Assembly (NCBI RefSeq): GCF_002288925.2
Contig: NW_022098066.1
Location: 82,247,973-82,311,972 of the forward strand
DNA length: 64,000 bases
Origin: Delphinapterus leucas
Lineage: Eukaryota; Chordata; Mammalia; Artiodactyla; Monodontidae
Direction of reading: 5' to 3'
Both the position numbers and the translations under genes were made by a program. Positions 11,830 through 25,302 of the stretch are shown piece after piece (the first letter of the stretch is position 1; every line of letters begins with the position of its first letter). Under the pieces are notes generated by a model, which made no database searches, was not told where the DNA came from, and saw nothing but the letters and a program-made list of their open reading frames with translations.

Positions 11830-12570
11830 ACTGGTTTAAAAGCCTCCCTTTGTTTTAGGAATCTCTAACATGAGTAATTAAGTCTGCACCCCAGCCGGTG
11901 TAATCTGAGCAGCCTTCAAACGTGTTTCACTTGTTGCATTAACATGTAATCGTTTTAAATTGGCATTACTTGTTGCTTTGCAACCTCTTCAAATAAGCCT
12001 CCGTTGTCTATCTCACATGATTTTTTTCATATCCTGCTCCCTCTGTCTGCAGGATGGCATCTGTTTGCGCTTTTACGTCCCCTGATGACTCAAAAGACAT
12101 TTTAATGCCTTGAATGGCTGGGGTTCCTAAAATATGTGAAGAGGAGGCATAGAGGGCCCCTTTAATCTTCTTTTCAACGTTTATGCAAATTTCAAGTAGC
12201 AGCATTTGAGAAAGATGAAGTCTGAGTTTATGCCCTAGGACCTTGGCTGTGGCTGGCTGCTATTGCTTCAGGCACATGGTGCTGGAAGAGGCTCAGTAAA
12301 ATGAACAAAGCAAAGTTTTCTAAAATGACTGCTTGCATTATTACCAAAAATAGGAGAATTGAGGGCAGACAGGGAGACATCAGGGATTTGCAATAAGTCT
12401 CGCAGCACCCTGCAATTTCAAACAACAAAGCTTTCGCTAAATTTTTTATTCCATTTTTTGGGATTAAGCCATGGAAAAAAAAAAAAATCCAAACAAACAG
12501 AAGAAGTGCAGAAGCTTCAAATCCCAAGTAGTACATTTAAAGAAAAACAAAATGGAGAAACATCTGTCTT
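11830..12570. promoter_or_regulatory. Candidate conserved non-coding block in intron 1
   Basis: This stretch has no repeat signature and is compositionally balanced. It contains an exact octamer motif ATGCAAAT at 12183-12190 and SOX-type AACAAAG words near 12304-12310 and 12424-12430. Clustered POU/SOX words in a repeat-free part of a first intron are the basis for the call. Conservation cannot be seen from one sequence, so confidence is low. Confidence 0.25.
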
Positions 12571-13224
12571 CCTCCTTGAAATCTGCCTTGATTAAAAGGC
12601 ACATAAATGAAACAAGGGAGATATTAATTTTATTTTCCTGATAGCGTTCCGAGGATTTCTATGCCCCTTAAAGGTATCATCTAATAGAACATTTGTTTTC
12701 TACCTAAGAGATGATAATACCAGACCCACAGAAATTAAGGCTTAAGCTATAAGATTCATAGCAAAATATTACTACTTTTCAAAAGCAGGAATGCTTTGAT
12801 TTAAGAAAATATAACCAACAAAAAACTGAATTTACAAATAACATAAGGGTATTTTTTTAATTATTAATAGCATTTTTAGTTTTATAAAGATATTCATCCC
12901 AGTGAGTTGGTGAATCCATAGTAATCTTTCATTTTAAAAATTCCAATTTTTGTCCTATTTTATAATGTTGGATTTATTGCAAAAAACAAAATTTGGCACA
13001 TTTGCTGTACTATGTTAACATATATTATGCACTGTGTTTTTTTCTTTTTCTTTTATTTTGCTGTATTTTTAAAGACTGCAGAAAAAATTTACTTATGAGT
13101 CAAATTTTAATTTCTTAGTTTTGGGGATGAAAATGGACTTCCTCTTCCATATGAAATGCAAGATATGAAAAATACACATATACTTATAAATCACGTGACC
13201 AATTTGTTAATAATCATCTCTACA

Positions 13225-13560
13225 CACACATTCTTCCACCTGGAAAATACTTCCCCTCCCTTTCTTCCTTCTCCATCTTGCTAACTCCTACTTATATTTC
13301 AATTCACGAATAAAGCATTACCTTCCTTAAGAAGCCCTCAGAGACCCTCCAGTCTGATTTACATGTCCTTCCTTGTACTCCCCTTACATCTTGGGCAGAT
13401 GCATTATAAATACAGGCTCACCAATTTCTCTCTACCTCTGAGCAAATTCCCTAAAGGCAGTGACCATAATTGGCTCATCTTTGTATAACCAGGACCTAGA
13501 ACAGTGCCTGGAACGCAGCAGGTATACTCAATATTCATAAAATATTCAATGAACTAACTA
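13225..13560 (+). repeat. LINE L2, 3' end
   Basis: It shows L2 landmarks in order: 'cttccacctggaaaatactt', 'accttccttaagaagccctc', 'cccttacatcttgggcagat' and the 3' terminal region 'cctggaacgcagcaggtata'. It is ancient and decayed. Stretches 12571-13224 and 13561-13993 hold nothing that I recognise. Confidence 0.65.
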
Positions 13561-14007
13561 TCTCTAATTTTGACAAAACCCTTTAACAAACTCAACAATC
13601 GGTTTATGTGTTTAAAATATTCCAAGGCTCCAATTTTAATAAGCATGGGGATACCCAAATGTGACTGTGCCTAATAATTCTGATTTCATACTGTGTAAGG
13701 AGTAGAAAACTAAAATATGGAGGAAAAAATGGTGCAAATTTCCTGGCCTTTAACAGGGATGAAAAGTTGAGAAAGTGCAACCATACTTTTTAATCTTCAC
13801 AAACCTAAAACATCTTTGGAAGTTCCTATCTTAAAATTTGCATGAATAAAGAAACACCCTCCCCCATGAATCTTAAGCCATGTGTATTATGGTAAGAATT
13901 GATTTAAATGGTTTGAATGGAAGCCAAATAATTTACATCTAAACGGCAAATGCAGAAAACAGGCATAAAAATTCCAAGTGAATGCTAAGCTAAGATAGTG
14001 TGCTTTT

Positions 14008-15872
14008 TTTTTTTAAACATCTTTATTGGAGTATAATTGCTTTACAACGGTGTGTTAGTTTCTGCTTTATAACAAAGTGAATCAGCTATACACATACATA
14101 TATCCCCATATCTCTTCCCTCTTGCGTCTCCCTCCCTCCTACCCTCCCTATCCCACCCCTCTAGGTGGTCACAAAGCACAGAGCTGATCTCCCTGTGCTA
14201 TGCGGCTGCTTCCCACTAGCTATTTTACGTTTGGTAGTGTATATATGTCCATGCCACTCTCTCACTTTGTCCCAGCTTACCCTTCCCCCTCCCCATGTCC
14301 TCAAGTCCATTCTCTACGCCTGCATCTTTATTCCCATCCTGCCCCTAGGTTCTTCATGACCTTTTTTTTCTTATTTCTTTTAGATTCCATATATATGTGT
14401 TAGCATACAGAATTTGTTTTTCTCTTTCTGACTTTACTTCACTCCGTATGACAGACTCTAGGTCCAACCACCTCACCACACATAACGCAATTTCGTTTCT
14501 TTTTATGGCTGAGTAATATTCCATTGTATATATGTGCCACATCTTCTTTATCCATTCATCTGTTGATGGACAACAGGTTGGTTGTTGTCCATGGCTACAT
14601 GGTTGGTTCCATGTCCTGGCTACTGTAAATAGAGCCTCAATGAACACTGTGGTACATGACTCTTTTTGAATTATGGTTTTCTCAGGGTATATGCCCAGTA
14701 GTGGGATTGCTGGGTCATCTGGTAGTTCTATTTTTAGTTTTTTAAGGAACCTCCATACTGTTCTCCATAGTGGCTATAACAATTTACATTCCCATCAACA
14801 GTGCAACAGGGTTCCCTTTTCTCCACACCCTCTCCAGCATTTATTGTTTGCAGATTTTTTTGATGATGGTTATTCTGACTGGTGTGAGGTGATACTTCAT
14901 TGAAGTTTTGATTTGTGTTTCTCTAATGATTAACGATGTTGAGCATTCTTTGTGTTTGTTGGCAATCTGTATATCTTCTTTGGAGAAATGTCTATTTAGG
15001 TCTTCTGCCCATTTTTGGATTGGGTTGTTTGTTTTATTGATATTGAGCTGCATGAGTTGCTTGTAAATTTTGGAGATTAATCTTTTGTCAATCGCTTCAT
15101 TTGCAAATATTTTCTCCCATTCTGAAGGTTGTCTTTTCATCTTGTTTATGGTTTCCTTTGCTGTGCAAAAGCTTTTAAGTTTCATTAGTCCCATTTGTTC
15201 ATTTTTGGTTTTATTTCCATTTCTCTAGGAGGTGGGTCAAAAAGGATCTTGCTGTGATTTATGTCATACGATGTTCTGCCTATGTTTTCCTCTAAGAGTT
15301 TGATAGTGTCTGGCCTTACATTTAGGTCTTTAATCCATTTTGAGTTTATTTTTGTGTATGGTGTTAGGGAGTGTTCTCATTTCATTCTTTTACATGTAGC
15401 TGTCCAGTTTTCCCAGCACCACTTATTGAAGAGGCTGTCTTTTCTCCATTGTATATTCTTGCCTCCTTCATCAAAAATAAGGTGACCATATGTGCATGGG
15501 TTTATCTCTGGGCTTTCTATCCTGTTCCATTGATCTATGTTTCTGTTTTTTGTGCCAGTATCATACTGTCTTGATTACTGTAGCTTTGTAGTATAGTCTG
15601 AAGTCAGGGAGCCTGATTCCTCCAGCTCTGTTTTTCTTTCTCAAGATTGCTTTGGCTATTCAGGGTCTTTGTTTCCATACAAATTGTGAAATTTTTTGTT
15701 CTAGTTCTGTGAAAAATGCCAGTGGTAGTTTGATAGGGATTGCACTGAATCTGTAGATTGCTTTGGATAGTATAGTCATTTTCACAATGTGGATTCTTCC
15801 AATCCAAGAACATGGTATATCTCTCCATCTTGCTTGTATCATCTTTAATTTCTTTCATCAGTGTCTTAGAGT
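14008..15872 (-). mobile_element. L1 retrotransposon, 5'-truncated (3' 1.9 kb)
   Basis: Read on the minus strand, this is the end of ORF2 and the 3' UTR of an L1, with its poly-A seen as a T run at about 14004-14014. ORF2 remnants include the C-terminal domain at 14841-15194 ([20 protein letters not shown]) and 14354-14647 ([17 protein letters not shown]). Frames are broken, so no complete protein is made. A near-perfect 14-bp target-site duplication flanks it, 13994-14007 (gatagtgtgctttt) and 15873-15886 (gatagtatgctttt). It lies in the same orientation as NOTCH2 transcription. Confidence 0.9.
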
Positions 15873-15886
15873 GATAGTATGCTTTT

Positions 15887-16798
15887 ATTCTACAGTACCA
15901 TTTTCCCCATGGGTAGATACACTGATACACATCCACAAAACAATAAGCACCAATATGGTCCAAAATAGCTCCAATGTATTTCTTCACTGTAAGTATCTAA
16001 CCCTTTGTAAAATGACACTGACCAAAATAGTTACAAGGTTTTCATGCCCAAAAGGGTCAGGATCTTAGTGTAATAAAATCCAACAGAGGGTAAGAAGTTA
16101 TGTCATATTTGGAGTTAAATTATTCTCCACACAAAGGACTATATATTTCTGTACTACTTAGTGGTCATAAAAGGCCAGTCTGAGGTATTATTCCATTGTC
16201 TTATATCTTCTATTATCTGTTCTGTTCTATGGTCTCTATCTGTTCTCTTATCAGAGACAAACTCTGCCTGTCACCAATTTCCTGTGCTTTTAGTAAACAC
16301 TCCCTTTGTAAAATTTTTAAAAGACTATTTTGTTAAGCACAGCTCCATTTTTCAAAAAACCCTTAATTTCAAATACATGCTTTTAAGTACCCTTGCCGGA
16401 AAAGAATTTTATAAATATATACAATTTTCTTGATACCCACCCAAAAGAAACAAAGTGTTCTTTTAGCTTAAATTGTTCAGAATGCTTTTTAAATGGAGTA
16501 GACAATTTCTACTGTTTGTTAATTTAGAGGTAGACCCTAAAAAGAAAGAATAAGGGACAAAATTATGTCGAAAGTGAAAATGGAAAAATCTAAATTGTTA
16601 TATGTTATTATATAAAATCATGGAAACTTCCCAAAACCAAATGGGGAAAACCCAGGGAACAACTTCAATTTCCCCACAGGCATCCTTCCCCACAGGAAGG
16701 ATTTTTTTAAATCGCTGGTTGGTAGCAGTAAATGTTACTCCCAAGAATCAAGTCACTGGAACACCATAATCAGTGTATTACGCTAATGGATGATAGAA
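15887..16798. other. Unique intron 1 sequence
   Basis: No gene, RNA or repeat recognised. The 101- and 90-codon frames here look like chance. Confidence 0.5.
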
Positions 16799-16807
16799 GG
16801 TCTGAAT

Positions 16808-17028
16808 ATTTTTTTTTGTTTTTTTGGGTTTTTTTTGCAGTACGCGGGCCTCTCACTGTTGTGGCCTCTCCTGCTGCAGAGCACAGGCTCTGGACGCGCA
16901 GGCTCAGCGGCCATGGCTCACGGGCCCAGCCGCTCCGAGGCATGCGGGATCCTCCCGGACCGGGGCACGAAACCGCGTCCCCTGCATCAGCAGGCAGACC
17001 CGCAACCACTGCGCCACCAGGGAAGCCC
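16808..17028 (-). mobile_element. CHR-type SINE, short form
   Basis: This is the only young CHR copy in minus orientation: the tail appears as a T-rich run at 16808-16839 and the head as 'ccaccagggaagccc' at the right end. A 9-bp target-site duplication (ggtctgaat) lies at 16799-16807 and 17029-17037. It is sense relative to NOTCH2. Three frames of 80-108 codons over it are SINE artefacts. Confidence 0.92.
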
Positions 17029-17037
17029 GGTCTGAAT

Positions 17038-17887
17038 CTTTATACAAAGTCGCACTAAATGTTCTGAAGTCAGGGTTTGCACAGGCTAAGTTCCTAACAT
17101 TTGGGTCATTTCTATATTATTATCTGGGTCACTGAGGTCCTATATCTTCAGCCAAAAGTAAACCCTATTCACCTGTGGACAATATTCAATTCAAACTTCC
17201 TTCACACATCACTGAGAACTGTCTAAACCCAAGAGCTCAAAAGGTTCTAAACTGTAGGCTCATACCCAGAATATCCCAGATAAGCAGAGAAACCAGCACT
17301 GTGAGGAAAATACCTAAATCTGGAGATGGTAAATGCATATCGTTCCCATTTCCAGAGAACATGCCTGGGGCAACAACCTTGGAACAGGAGAAGGTAACAG
17401 AAGGAAAATAATCTTTATTAAATATCAAGGGTAAAAGAAAACATGAAATACAGCCCCAAACTTCCATTTCTATGTAGTTTTGTTTTCAATCCCTCCCTTC
17501 TTTTGTTTCTTCAAACACAAATCTATGCCAACTCATGCAAACAAAACTTTGGCCCCATGGTCAACAGAAAAGAATAATAATAATGTATGTTTAAAAATAT
17601 TTGATGAAGAGCTGATAATTTCGATGTTCAATCAATCCCTCTGAAAAACCCTAGTCCTCTAACTCCATAAAACTTTCAACTACTCGCATTCTTTCTTTAC
17701 TGTGCATGTAAGCAAGAATTTATCTCTAAGACTACTTAGACTTCTGTGGAGTTAACACCAGTCATTTGAATAAAAACAGCCCAGCACACTAACAGTCACA
17801 ATTTGGCCTGCAAATGCTCATGTCCATTCTTGCTCACCTAACTGTTGCTGGATGAGCCAAGAAAGACAGCAAACAGAAAATCTTGTA
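17038..17887. other. Unique intron 1 sequence
   Basis: No recognised gene or repeat up to the left end of the Tigger1 element. Confidence 0.5.
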
Positions 17888-18288
17888 TACAGGCTTATCT
17901 CATTTTACTGCATTTTGCTTTATTGCATTTTTACAAATTAAAGGTTTGTGGTAACCATGCATGGAACCAATCTGTCATGCCATTTTTCTAATGGCTATTC
18001 CTCACTTCATGTCTCTGTGTCACATTTTGGTAATTTTCACAAAATTTCAAATTTTCTCATTATCATTGTATTTGTTATGATAAGCTGTGATCAGTGATTG
18101 TTGATGTTTCTACTTTAACTGTTTTGGGGTGCCATGAACTGTGCCCGTGTAAGACAGTGAACTTAATAAATGTGTGTGTTCTGACCACTTCCCCAACCAG
18201 CTATTCTCCTATCTTTCTCCCTTTCCTCAGGCTTCTATAGTCCCTGAGACACAACAAAAGTGAAATTAGGTCAGTTAATAACTCTGCA

Positions 18289-19549
18289 ATGACCTCTAAG
18301 TGCTCAAGTGAAAGGAAGGGTCACACGTCTCTCACTTTATATCAAAAGCTAAAAATGATTAAGCTTAGTGAGGAAGGCATGTTGAAAGCCAAGATAGGCT
18401 GAAAGCTGGGCCTCCTGCACCAAACACTTAGCCAAGTTGTGAATGCAAAAGAAAAGTTCTTGAAGGAAATTAAAAGTGTTTCTCCAGCGAACACACAAAT
18501 AATAAGAAAGTGTAACAGCCTTATTGCTGATATGGAGAAAGTTTTAGTGGTCTGGATAGAAGAACAAACCAGCCACAATATTCCCTTAAGTCAAACCTAA
18601 TCCAGAGCAAGGCTCCAACTCTCTTCATTTCTATGAAGGCGAAGAGAAGTGATGAAGCTGCAGAAGAAAAGTTTGACGCTAGCAGAGGCTGGTTTAAGGA
18701 AAGGTTTAAGGAGAGAAGTCATCTCCTTAACATAAAAGCAGAAGGTGAAACAGCAAGTGCTGAGCAGAAGTTGCAAGCAACTTATCCAGAAGACTTAGCT
18801 AAGATAATTAATGAAGGTGCTACACTAAACAACAGGTTTTCAGTATAGATGAAACATCCCTGTATTGGAAGAAGATGCCATCTAGGACTTTCATAGCTAG
18901 AGAGAAGTCAACGCCTGGCTTCAGAGCTTCAAAAAACAGGCTCTTTTGTTAGGGGTTAATATAGCTGGTAACTTTAAGTTGAAGCCAATGCTTATTTACT
19001 GAATACTACTCCAAAAATCCTAGAGCCCTTAAGAATTATGCTAAATCTACTCTGCCTGTGCTCCATAAATGGACCGACACAGCCTAGGTAAGAGTACACC
19101 CATTTACAACATGGCTTACTGAATGTTCTAAGACCATCGTTGAGACCTACTACTCAGAAAAATAGAGTCCTTTCAAAATATTACTGCTCAATAACAGTGC
19201 ATCTAGTTACCCAAGAGCTCTGATGGACATGTGCTATGAGATTAATGTCGTTTTCATTGCTACTAACACAACATCCTTTCTGCAGCCCATGGATCAATAA
19301 GTAATTTTGACTTTCAAGTCTTATTATTTAAAAAATACATTTTGTAAGGCTATAGCTGCCATAGAGATTTCTCTGATGGATCTGGGCAAGGAAATTGAAA
19401 ACCTCCTAGAAAGGATTCACCATTCTAAATATTATTGAGCTCATTTGTGATTCGTGGTAAGAGGTCAAAGTATCAGCATTAAAAGGAGCTTGGAAGAAGT
19501 TGATTCAAACCCTCTTGGATGACTTTGAGGGGTACAAGACTTCAGTGGA
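18289..19549 (+). pseudogene. Tigger1 transposase, N-terminal and catalytic part, broken
   Basis: The decayed frame begins with an ATG at 18289 (MTSKCSSERKGHTSLTLY, then KMIKLSEEGM), which is the helix-turn-helix DNA-binding start of Tigger transposases. The best-preserved stretch, 18633-18848, reads [20 protein letters not shown] and later [16 protein letters not shown], part of the CENP-B-like DNA-binding domain. Further downstream, 'accatttacaacatggctta' and 'gatggatctgggcaagg' regions correspond to the DDE catalytic domain, with stops. The frame is cut at about 19549 by the L1 and resumes at 25303. Pogo-like transposases cut and paste their own element in the nucleus; this copy cannot make a functional protein. 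Confidence 0.8.
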
Positions 19550-19899
19550 AGTCCTGCACTCCAGGAGGCTAGCACCAGCCCCAAAGCCCCCTCAAGCCAA
19601 ACAGTCAATTGCATGGGAAGCCTACCCTTCCCTCCAGCTGGCCCACAGCTACTGCATGAGACATGGCCTTGCAGTCAACCAGGCCAGGGATCAGCCCCAC
19701 TTATCAGCATGCACACAGGAGTTATCCCTGCCACAACAGTAGGGTGCACAGAGCCCACATAGGAGATATCCCCAGAACATATAGCTCTGGTAATCAGAGT
19801 GGTGCATGTTGCTGGGCCTTATCACACATCCCCTACATAAGGCCACTTCTCCAATAACAGGAAACATAACCGACTTACCTAACACATAGAAAAAAACAT

Positions 19900-20805
19900 G
19901 GAGAATTGGGCAAAATGAGGAGATGGAGGATACGTTCCAAAGGATGGAACAAGACAAAATCTCAGTAAAAGAACTAAACAAAGTGGAGATAAGCAATCTG
20001 CCCAATAAAGAGTTCAAGGTAATGATCATAAAGATGCTCAACCAGCTCAGGAGAAGAATGGATGAACACAGTGAGAATTTTACCAAAGAGTTACAAAATA
20101 TAAAGAAGAACCAAACAGAGCTGAAGAATACAATAACTGAAATAAAAAAAATACAATAGAAGGAATCAACAGTGGATTAGATGATACAGAAGAACAGATC
20201 AACAATCTGAAAGACAGAGTAGTGGAAATCACTGAAGCCAAACAGAAAAAAAGGAAAACAACTTTTAAAAATGAGGACCATTTAAGAGACCTCTGGGACA
20301 ATATCAAGAATACTGATTTTGCATGACAGGGGTCCCAGAAGAAACAGAGAGAGAGAAAGGAGCAGAGAACTTATTTGAAGATTAATAGCTGAAAACTTCC
20401 CTAAACTGGGGGTGGAAACAGACATCCAAGTCCAGGAAGCAAAGAGAGTCCCAAACAAAATGAACCCAAAGAGGTCCACACGAAGGGACACTATAATTAA
20501 AATGGCAAAAATTAAAAATAAAGACAGAATCTTAAAAGCAGGAAGAAAAAAGCAACAAGTACAAGGAAACTCCCATAATACTATCAGCTGACTTTTCATC
20601 AGAAACTTTACAGGCCAGAAGAGAGTGGCACAATATATTCAAAGTGATAAAAGGGAAAAACCTACAACAAAGAACAGTCTATCCAAAAAGTTTATCACTC
20701 AGAGTTGAAGGAGATATAAAAAGAGTTTTACAGACAAGCAAAAGCTGAAAGAGTTCAGCACCACTAAACAGGCTTTACAAGAAATGTTAAAGGGACTTCT
20801 TTAAG
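19900..20805 (+). pseudogene. L1 ORF1 remnant
   Basis: Fragments in several frames: 19923-20159 contains MLNQLRRRMDEHSENFTKEL, the coiled-coil region of ORF1p. Downstream, around 20460-20800, the RNA-recognition and C-terminal region is recognisable from 'aaatggcaaaaattaaaaat' followed by 'cataatactatcagctgac'. ORF1p normally binds L1 RNA as a trimer. Stops and frameshifts break the frame throughout. Confidence 0.75.
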
Positions 20806-21937
20806 CAGAAAAAAAGGCCACAACTAGAAATATGAAAATTATGTAAGAAAAAAATCTCACTGGTAAAGGTAAAAATACAGTAAAGGTAGTAGATCAACCA
20901 CTTATAAAGCTAATAGGAAGTTTAAAAGACAAAAGTAGTGAAATATATAGATGTTTATGTTGTTATATATGAGACTCAGGGTAACCACAAACCAAAAATC
21001 TGTGATACACAAACAAAAGAGAAAGGAATCCAAATACAACACAAGAGATAGCCATCAAATCACAAGCGAAGAGAGCAAAAGAAGAAAAAAAAACAACAAA
21101 GAAATAAAAAAAATAACAGAAAACAATTAACAAAATGGCAATAAGTACATATCTATCAATAATTACTTTAAATGTAAATAGACTAAATATTCTAATCAAA
21201 AGACAGAGAGTGGCTGAACGGACCAAAAACAAGACCCATATATATGCTGCCTACAAGAGATTCACTTCAGATCTAAAGACACACAGAGACTGAAGGTGAG
21301 AGAATGGAAAAAGGTATTCCATACAAATATAAATGAAAAGAAAGCTAGGGTAGCAATACTTATATCAGACAAAATAGACTTTAAAACAAAGACTGTAACG
21401 AGACAAAGAAGGACATTACATGATGACAAAAGGATTGATCTAAGAAGAAGGTATAACAATTGTAAATTTATATGCACCCAGCATAGGAGCACCTAAATAC
21501 ATAAAGCAAATAGTAACAAACTTAAAGGGAGAAATTGACAGTAACACAATGATAGGGGACTTTTAACATCCCACTTACATCAATGCACAGATCACTGAGA
21601 GAGAAAATCAATTAGGAAACACTGGCCTTAAATGACACATTAGACCAAATGGATTTAATAGATATATACAGAACACTTCATCCAAAAAACAGGAGAATAC
21701 TCATTCTTTTCAAGTGCCCATGCAACATTCTCCAAGATAGATCACATGCTAGGCCACAAAACAAGTCTCAATAAATTTAAGAAGACTGAAATCATATCAA
21801 GCATCTTTTCCGACCACAACAGTATGAGACTAGAAATCAATTACAAGAAAAAAACTGCAAAAAAAACCCCATACACACATGGAGTCTAAACAACGAGCTA
21901 CTAAATAATCAATTGGAAAAAACAAAAAATACCTAGA

Positions 21938-22144
21938 GGGCTTCCCTGGTGGCACAGTGCTTGAGACTCCGCCTGCCGATGCAGGGGACACAGGTTCGCG
22001 CCCCGGTCCGGGAAGATCCCACATGCCGCGGAGCGGCTAGGCCCGTGAGCCATGGCTGCTGAGCCTGCACATCCGGAGCCTGTGCTCCACAATAGGAGAG
22101 GCCACAGCAGTGAGAGGCCCACGTACTGCAAAAAAAAAAAAAAA
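21938..22144 (+). mobile_element. CHR-type SINE, short form, inside L1 ORF2
   Basis: Typical 'gggcttccctggtggcacag' head, tRNA-like boxes and poly-A tail. Target-site duplication ACCTAGA lies at 21931-21937 and 22145-22151, within L1 text that reads continuously when compared with the L1 copy at 36270. It therefore postdates the L1. Confidence 0.93.
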
Positions 22145-24157
22145 ACCTAGAGACAAATGAAAATGGAAACACAACGACCAAAATCTATGGGATACAGCAA
22201 AAGCAGTTCTAAAAGGGAAGTTTACAGCAATACAAGTCTACCTCAGAAAACAAGAAAAATCTCAAACAAACAATCTAACCTTACACTGAAAGGAACTAGA
22301 AAAAGAAGAATAAACAAAACACAAAGTTAGCTGAAGGAAAGAAATAAAAAAGATCAGAGTGGAAATAAATGAAACAGAGACTAAAAACAATAGAAAAGAT
22401 CAATGAAACTAAGAGCTGGTTCTTTGAAAAGATAAACAAAATGGATAAATCTTTAGCCAGAGTCATCAAGAAAAAAAGAGAGAGTACTGAAATCAATAAA
22501 AAAAAATCAGAAAAGAAAGAGAACTTACAACAAACACCACAGAAATACAAAGAATCATAAGAGATTACTACAAACAGTTATGTCAGTAAAATGGACAACC
22601 TAGAAAAAAAAAAGGATAAATCCTTAGAAATGGACAATTTCCCAAGATTGAATCAGAAAGAAGCAGAAAATATGAACAGACTCATTATCAGAATTGAAAC
22701 TGAATCAGTAATTTTAAAACTCCCAACAAACAAAATTGAAGAATAGAAATCATATGATCATCTCAATAGATGCAGAAAAAGCTTTAGACAAAATTCAACA
22801 TCCATTTATGATAAAAACTCTCAATAAGTGAGTACAGAAGGAACACACCTCAACATAATAAAGGCCTTATATGACAAACCCTCAGCTTAATGGTGAAAAG
22901 CTGAAAGTATTTACTCCAAGATTAGGAACAAGACAAGGATGCCCACTCTTGCCACTTTTATTCAACATAGTAGCAGCAGTTCTAGCCACAGCAATCAGAC
23001 AAGAAAAAGAAATAAAAGGAATTCAAATTGGAAAGGCAGAAGTAAAACTGTCACTGTTTGCAGATGACATGATACTATCTGTAGAAAATCTAAAGATGCT
23101 ATTAAAAAAACTATTAGAATAAATAAATTCAGTAAAGTTGCAGGATGCAAAATACAGAAAACTGTTGCATTTCTATACACTAATAATAATCAGAAAGAGA
23201 AATTAAGAAAACTATCTCATTTACAATTGTATCAAAAAGAATAAAATACCAAGGAATAAACCTAAAAGGTAAAAGACCTGTACTGGGAAAACTATATGAC
23301 ATTAATGAAAGGAACTAAAGATGACACAAACAAATGAACAGATATACCATGCTCATGGATTAGAAGAAGCAATACTGTTTAAATGTCCTAACTACACAAA
23401 GCAGTCTAAGATTCAAGACAATCCCTATCAAAATATCAGTGGTATTTTTCACAGAACCAGAACAAATAATCCTAAAATTTGTATGAAACCTCAAAAGACC
23501 CTCAACAGCCAAAGCAATCTTGAGAAAGAACAAAGCGGGAGGTATCATGCTCCCAAACTGAAACTATACTACAAAGCTATAGCAATCAAAACAGTATGAC
23601 ATGGCACAAAAACAGATGCATTGATCAATGGAACAGAATAGAGAGCCCAGAAGTAAACCTAGGTTTATATGGCCAATTAATCTACAACAAAGGAGGCAAG
23701 AATATACAATGGGGGAAAGACAGCCTCTTCAATAAATGGTGCTGGGAAAAACTAGACAGCTGCATGCAAAAGAATCAAACTGGGCCACTTTCTCACACCA
23801 TATACAAAAATAAATTCAAAATGGATTAAAGACTTAAATGCAAGACCTGAAACCATGAAACTCCTGGAAGAAAACATAGGCAGTACGATCTTTGATACTG
23901 ATCTTAGCAATATTTTTTTTGGATCTATCTCTTCAGGCAAGGGAAACAAAAGCAAAAATAAACAAACGGGACTACATCAAACTAAAAAGCTCTTGCACAG
24001 CAAAGGAAACTATCAACAAAACAAAAAGGCAGCCTACTGAATGGGAGAAGATATTTGCAAATGATATATCTGACAAGGAGTAAATATCCAAAATGTACAA
24101 AGAACTCATATAAATCAACATCAAAAAAACAAACAACCCTATCAAAAATTGGGTCGA

Positions 24158-24361
24158 GGGCTTCCCTGGTGGCGCAGTGGTTGAGAGTCCGCCTGCCGAT
24201 GCAGGGGACACAGGTTCGTGCCCCGGTCCGGGAAGATCCCACATGCCGCGGAGCAGCTAGGCCCGTGAGCCATGGCCGCTGAGCCTGCGTTCCTGGAGCC
24301 TGTGCTCCGCAACGGGAGAGGCCACAACGGTGAGAGGCCCGCGTACCGCAAAAAAAAAAAA
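24158..24361 (+). mobile_element. CHR-type SINE, short form, inside L1 ORF2
   Basis: Typical head, body and poly-A tail. A 14-bp target-site duplication with one mismatch lies at 24144-24157 (aaaaattgggtcga) and 24362-24375 (aaaaattgggccga). It postdates the host L1 insertion. Frames of 104-155 codons over it are artefacts of the SINE. Confidence 0.95.
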
Positions 24362-25302
24362 AAAAATTGGGCCGAGAATCTGAATAGACATTTTTCTGAA
24401 GAAGACATGCATATGGCCAATAGACACACGAAAAGATGCCCAACATCACTAATCATTAGGGAAATGCAAATCTAAACCACGAGATGTTTCCTCACACCTG
24501 TCAGAATGGCTATCATCAAAAAGACAACAAATAACAAGTGCTGGTGTGCATGTTTAGAAAAGGGAACCCTCTTAAAATGTTGATGGGAATATAAATTGGT
24601 GCAGCCACTATGGAAAATAATATGGTGGCTCCTCAAAAAGACTAAAAATAGAATTGCCATATGATTCAGTAATTTCTGGGTATTTACCCAAAGAAAACAA
24701 AAACACTAATTTGAAAAGATACATGCACCCCAATGTTCATAGCAGCATTATTAACAATAGCCAAGATACGGAGGCAACCTAAGTGTCTATCAATAGAAGA
24801 ATGTATAAAGAAGATGTGGTATATATAAACATATAACAGAATATTACTCAGCCATAAAAAAAAAAATCTTTCCATTTGCAACAACATGGATGAATCCAGA
24901 GAGCATTATGCTAAGTGAAATAAGTCAGACAGAGAGAGACAAATACCATATGATCTCACTTTATATGTGGAATCTAAAACACAAAACAAAAAAAGCCAAA
25001 ATGAAAACAGACTCACAGATACAGAGAACAAATGGGTGGTTGCCAAAGGGGAGAGGGTGGGGTGAGGCAAAATAGGCGAAGGGGATTAAGACGCACAAAC
25101 ATCCAGTTATAGAATAAATAAGGCACAGGAATGTAATATAAGGAATACGGTCAATAATACTGTAATAACTTTGTATGGGGCAGATGGTTACTAGACTTAT
25201 CATGGTGAACATTTCATAATGTATGCAAATGTCAAATCTCTATGTGGTACACCTGAATCTAACATAATATTGTACATCTACTATATTTCAATTTTTAAAA
25301 AA

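Larger units (their letters stand above)
21100..24980 (+). pseudogene. L1 ORF2 remnant (endonuclease and reverse transcriptase)
   Basis: The endonuclease part is degraded (about 21130-21900). The reverse-transcriptase core is best preserved at 22871-23122, with [14 protein letters not shown] and the catalytic FADD motif at 23057-23068. The C-terminal region includes 'KCPNYTKQSKIQ' and 'MWHKN'-like segments near 23320-23830, then [19 protein letters not shown] broken frames. SINEs at 21938-22144 and 24158-24361 interrupt it. ORF2p would nick DNA and copy L1 RNA, but this copy cannot be translated as one protein. Confidence 0.8.
19550..25302 (+). mobile_element. L1 retrotransposon, long, inserted into Tigger1
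   Basis: This is an L1 with the end of its 5' leader (19550-19900), an ORF1 region (about 19900-20805), an ORF2 region (about 21100-24980) and a 3' UTR ending in a short A run at 25302. Target-site duplications are Tigger1 sequence: 19536-19549 (aagacttcagtgga) and 25303-25318 (aagacctcatagtgga). The copies differ slightly, which fits an old insertion. Two CHR SINEs interrupt ORF2 at 21938 and 24158. It is in plus orientation, antisense to NOTCH2. Confidence 0.9.
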
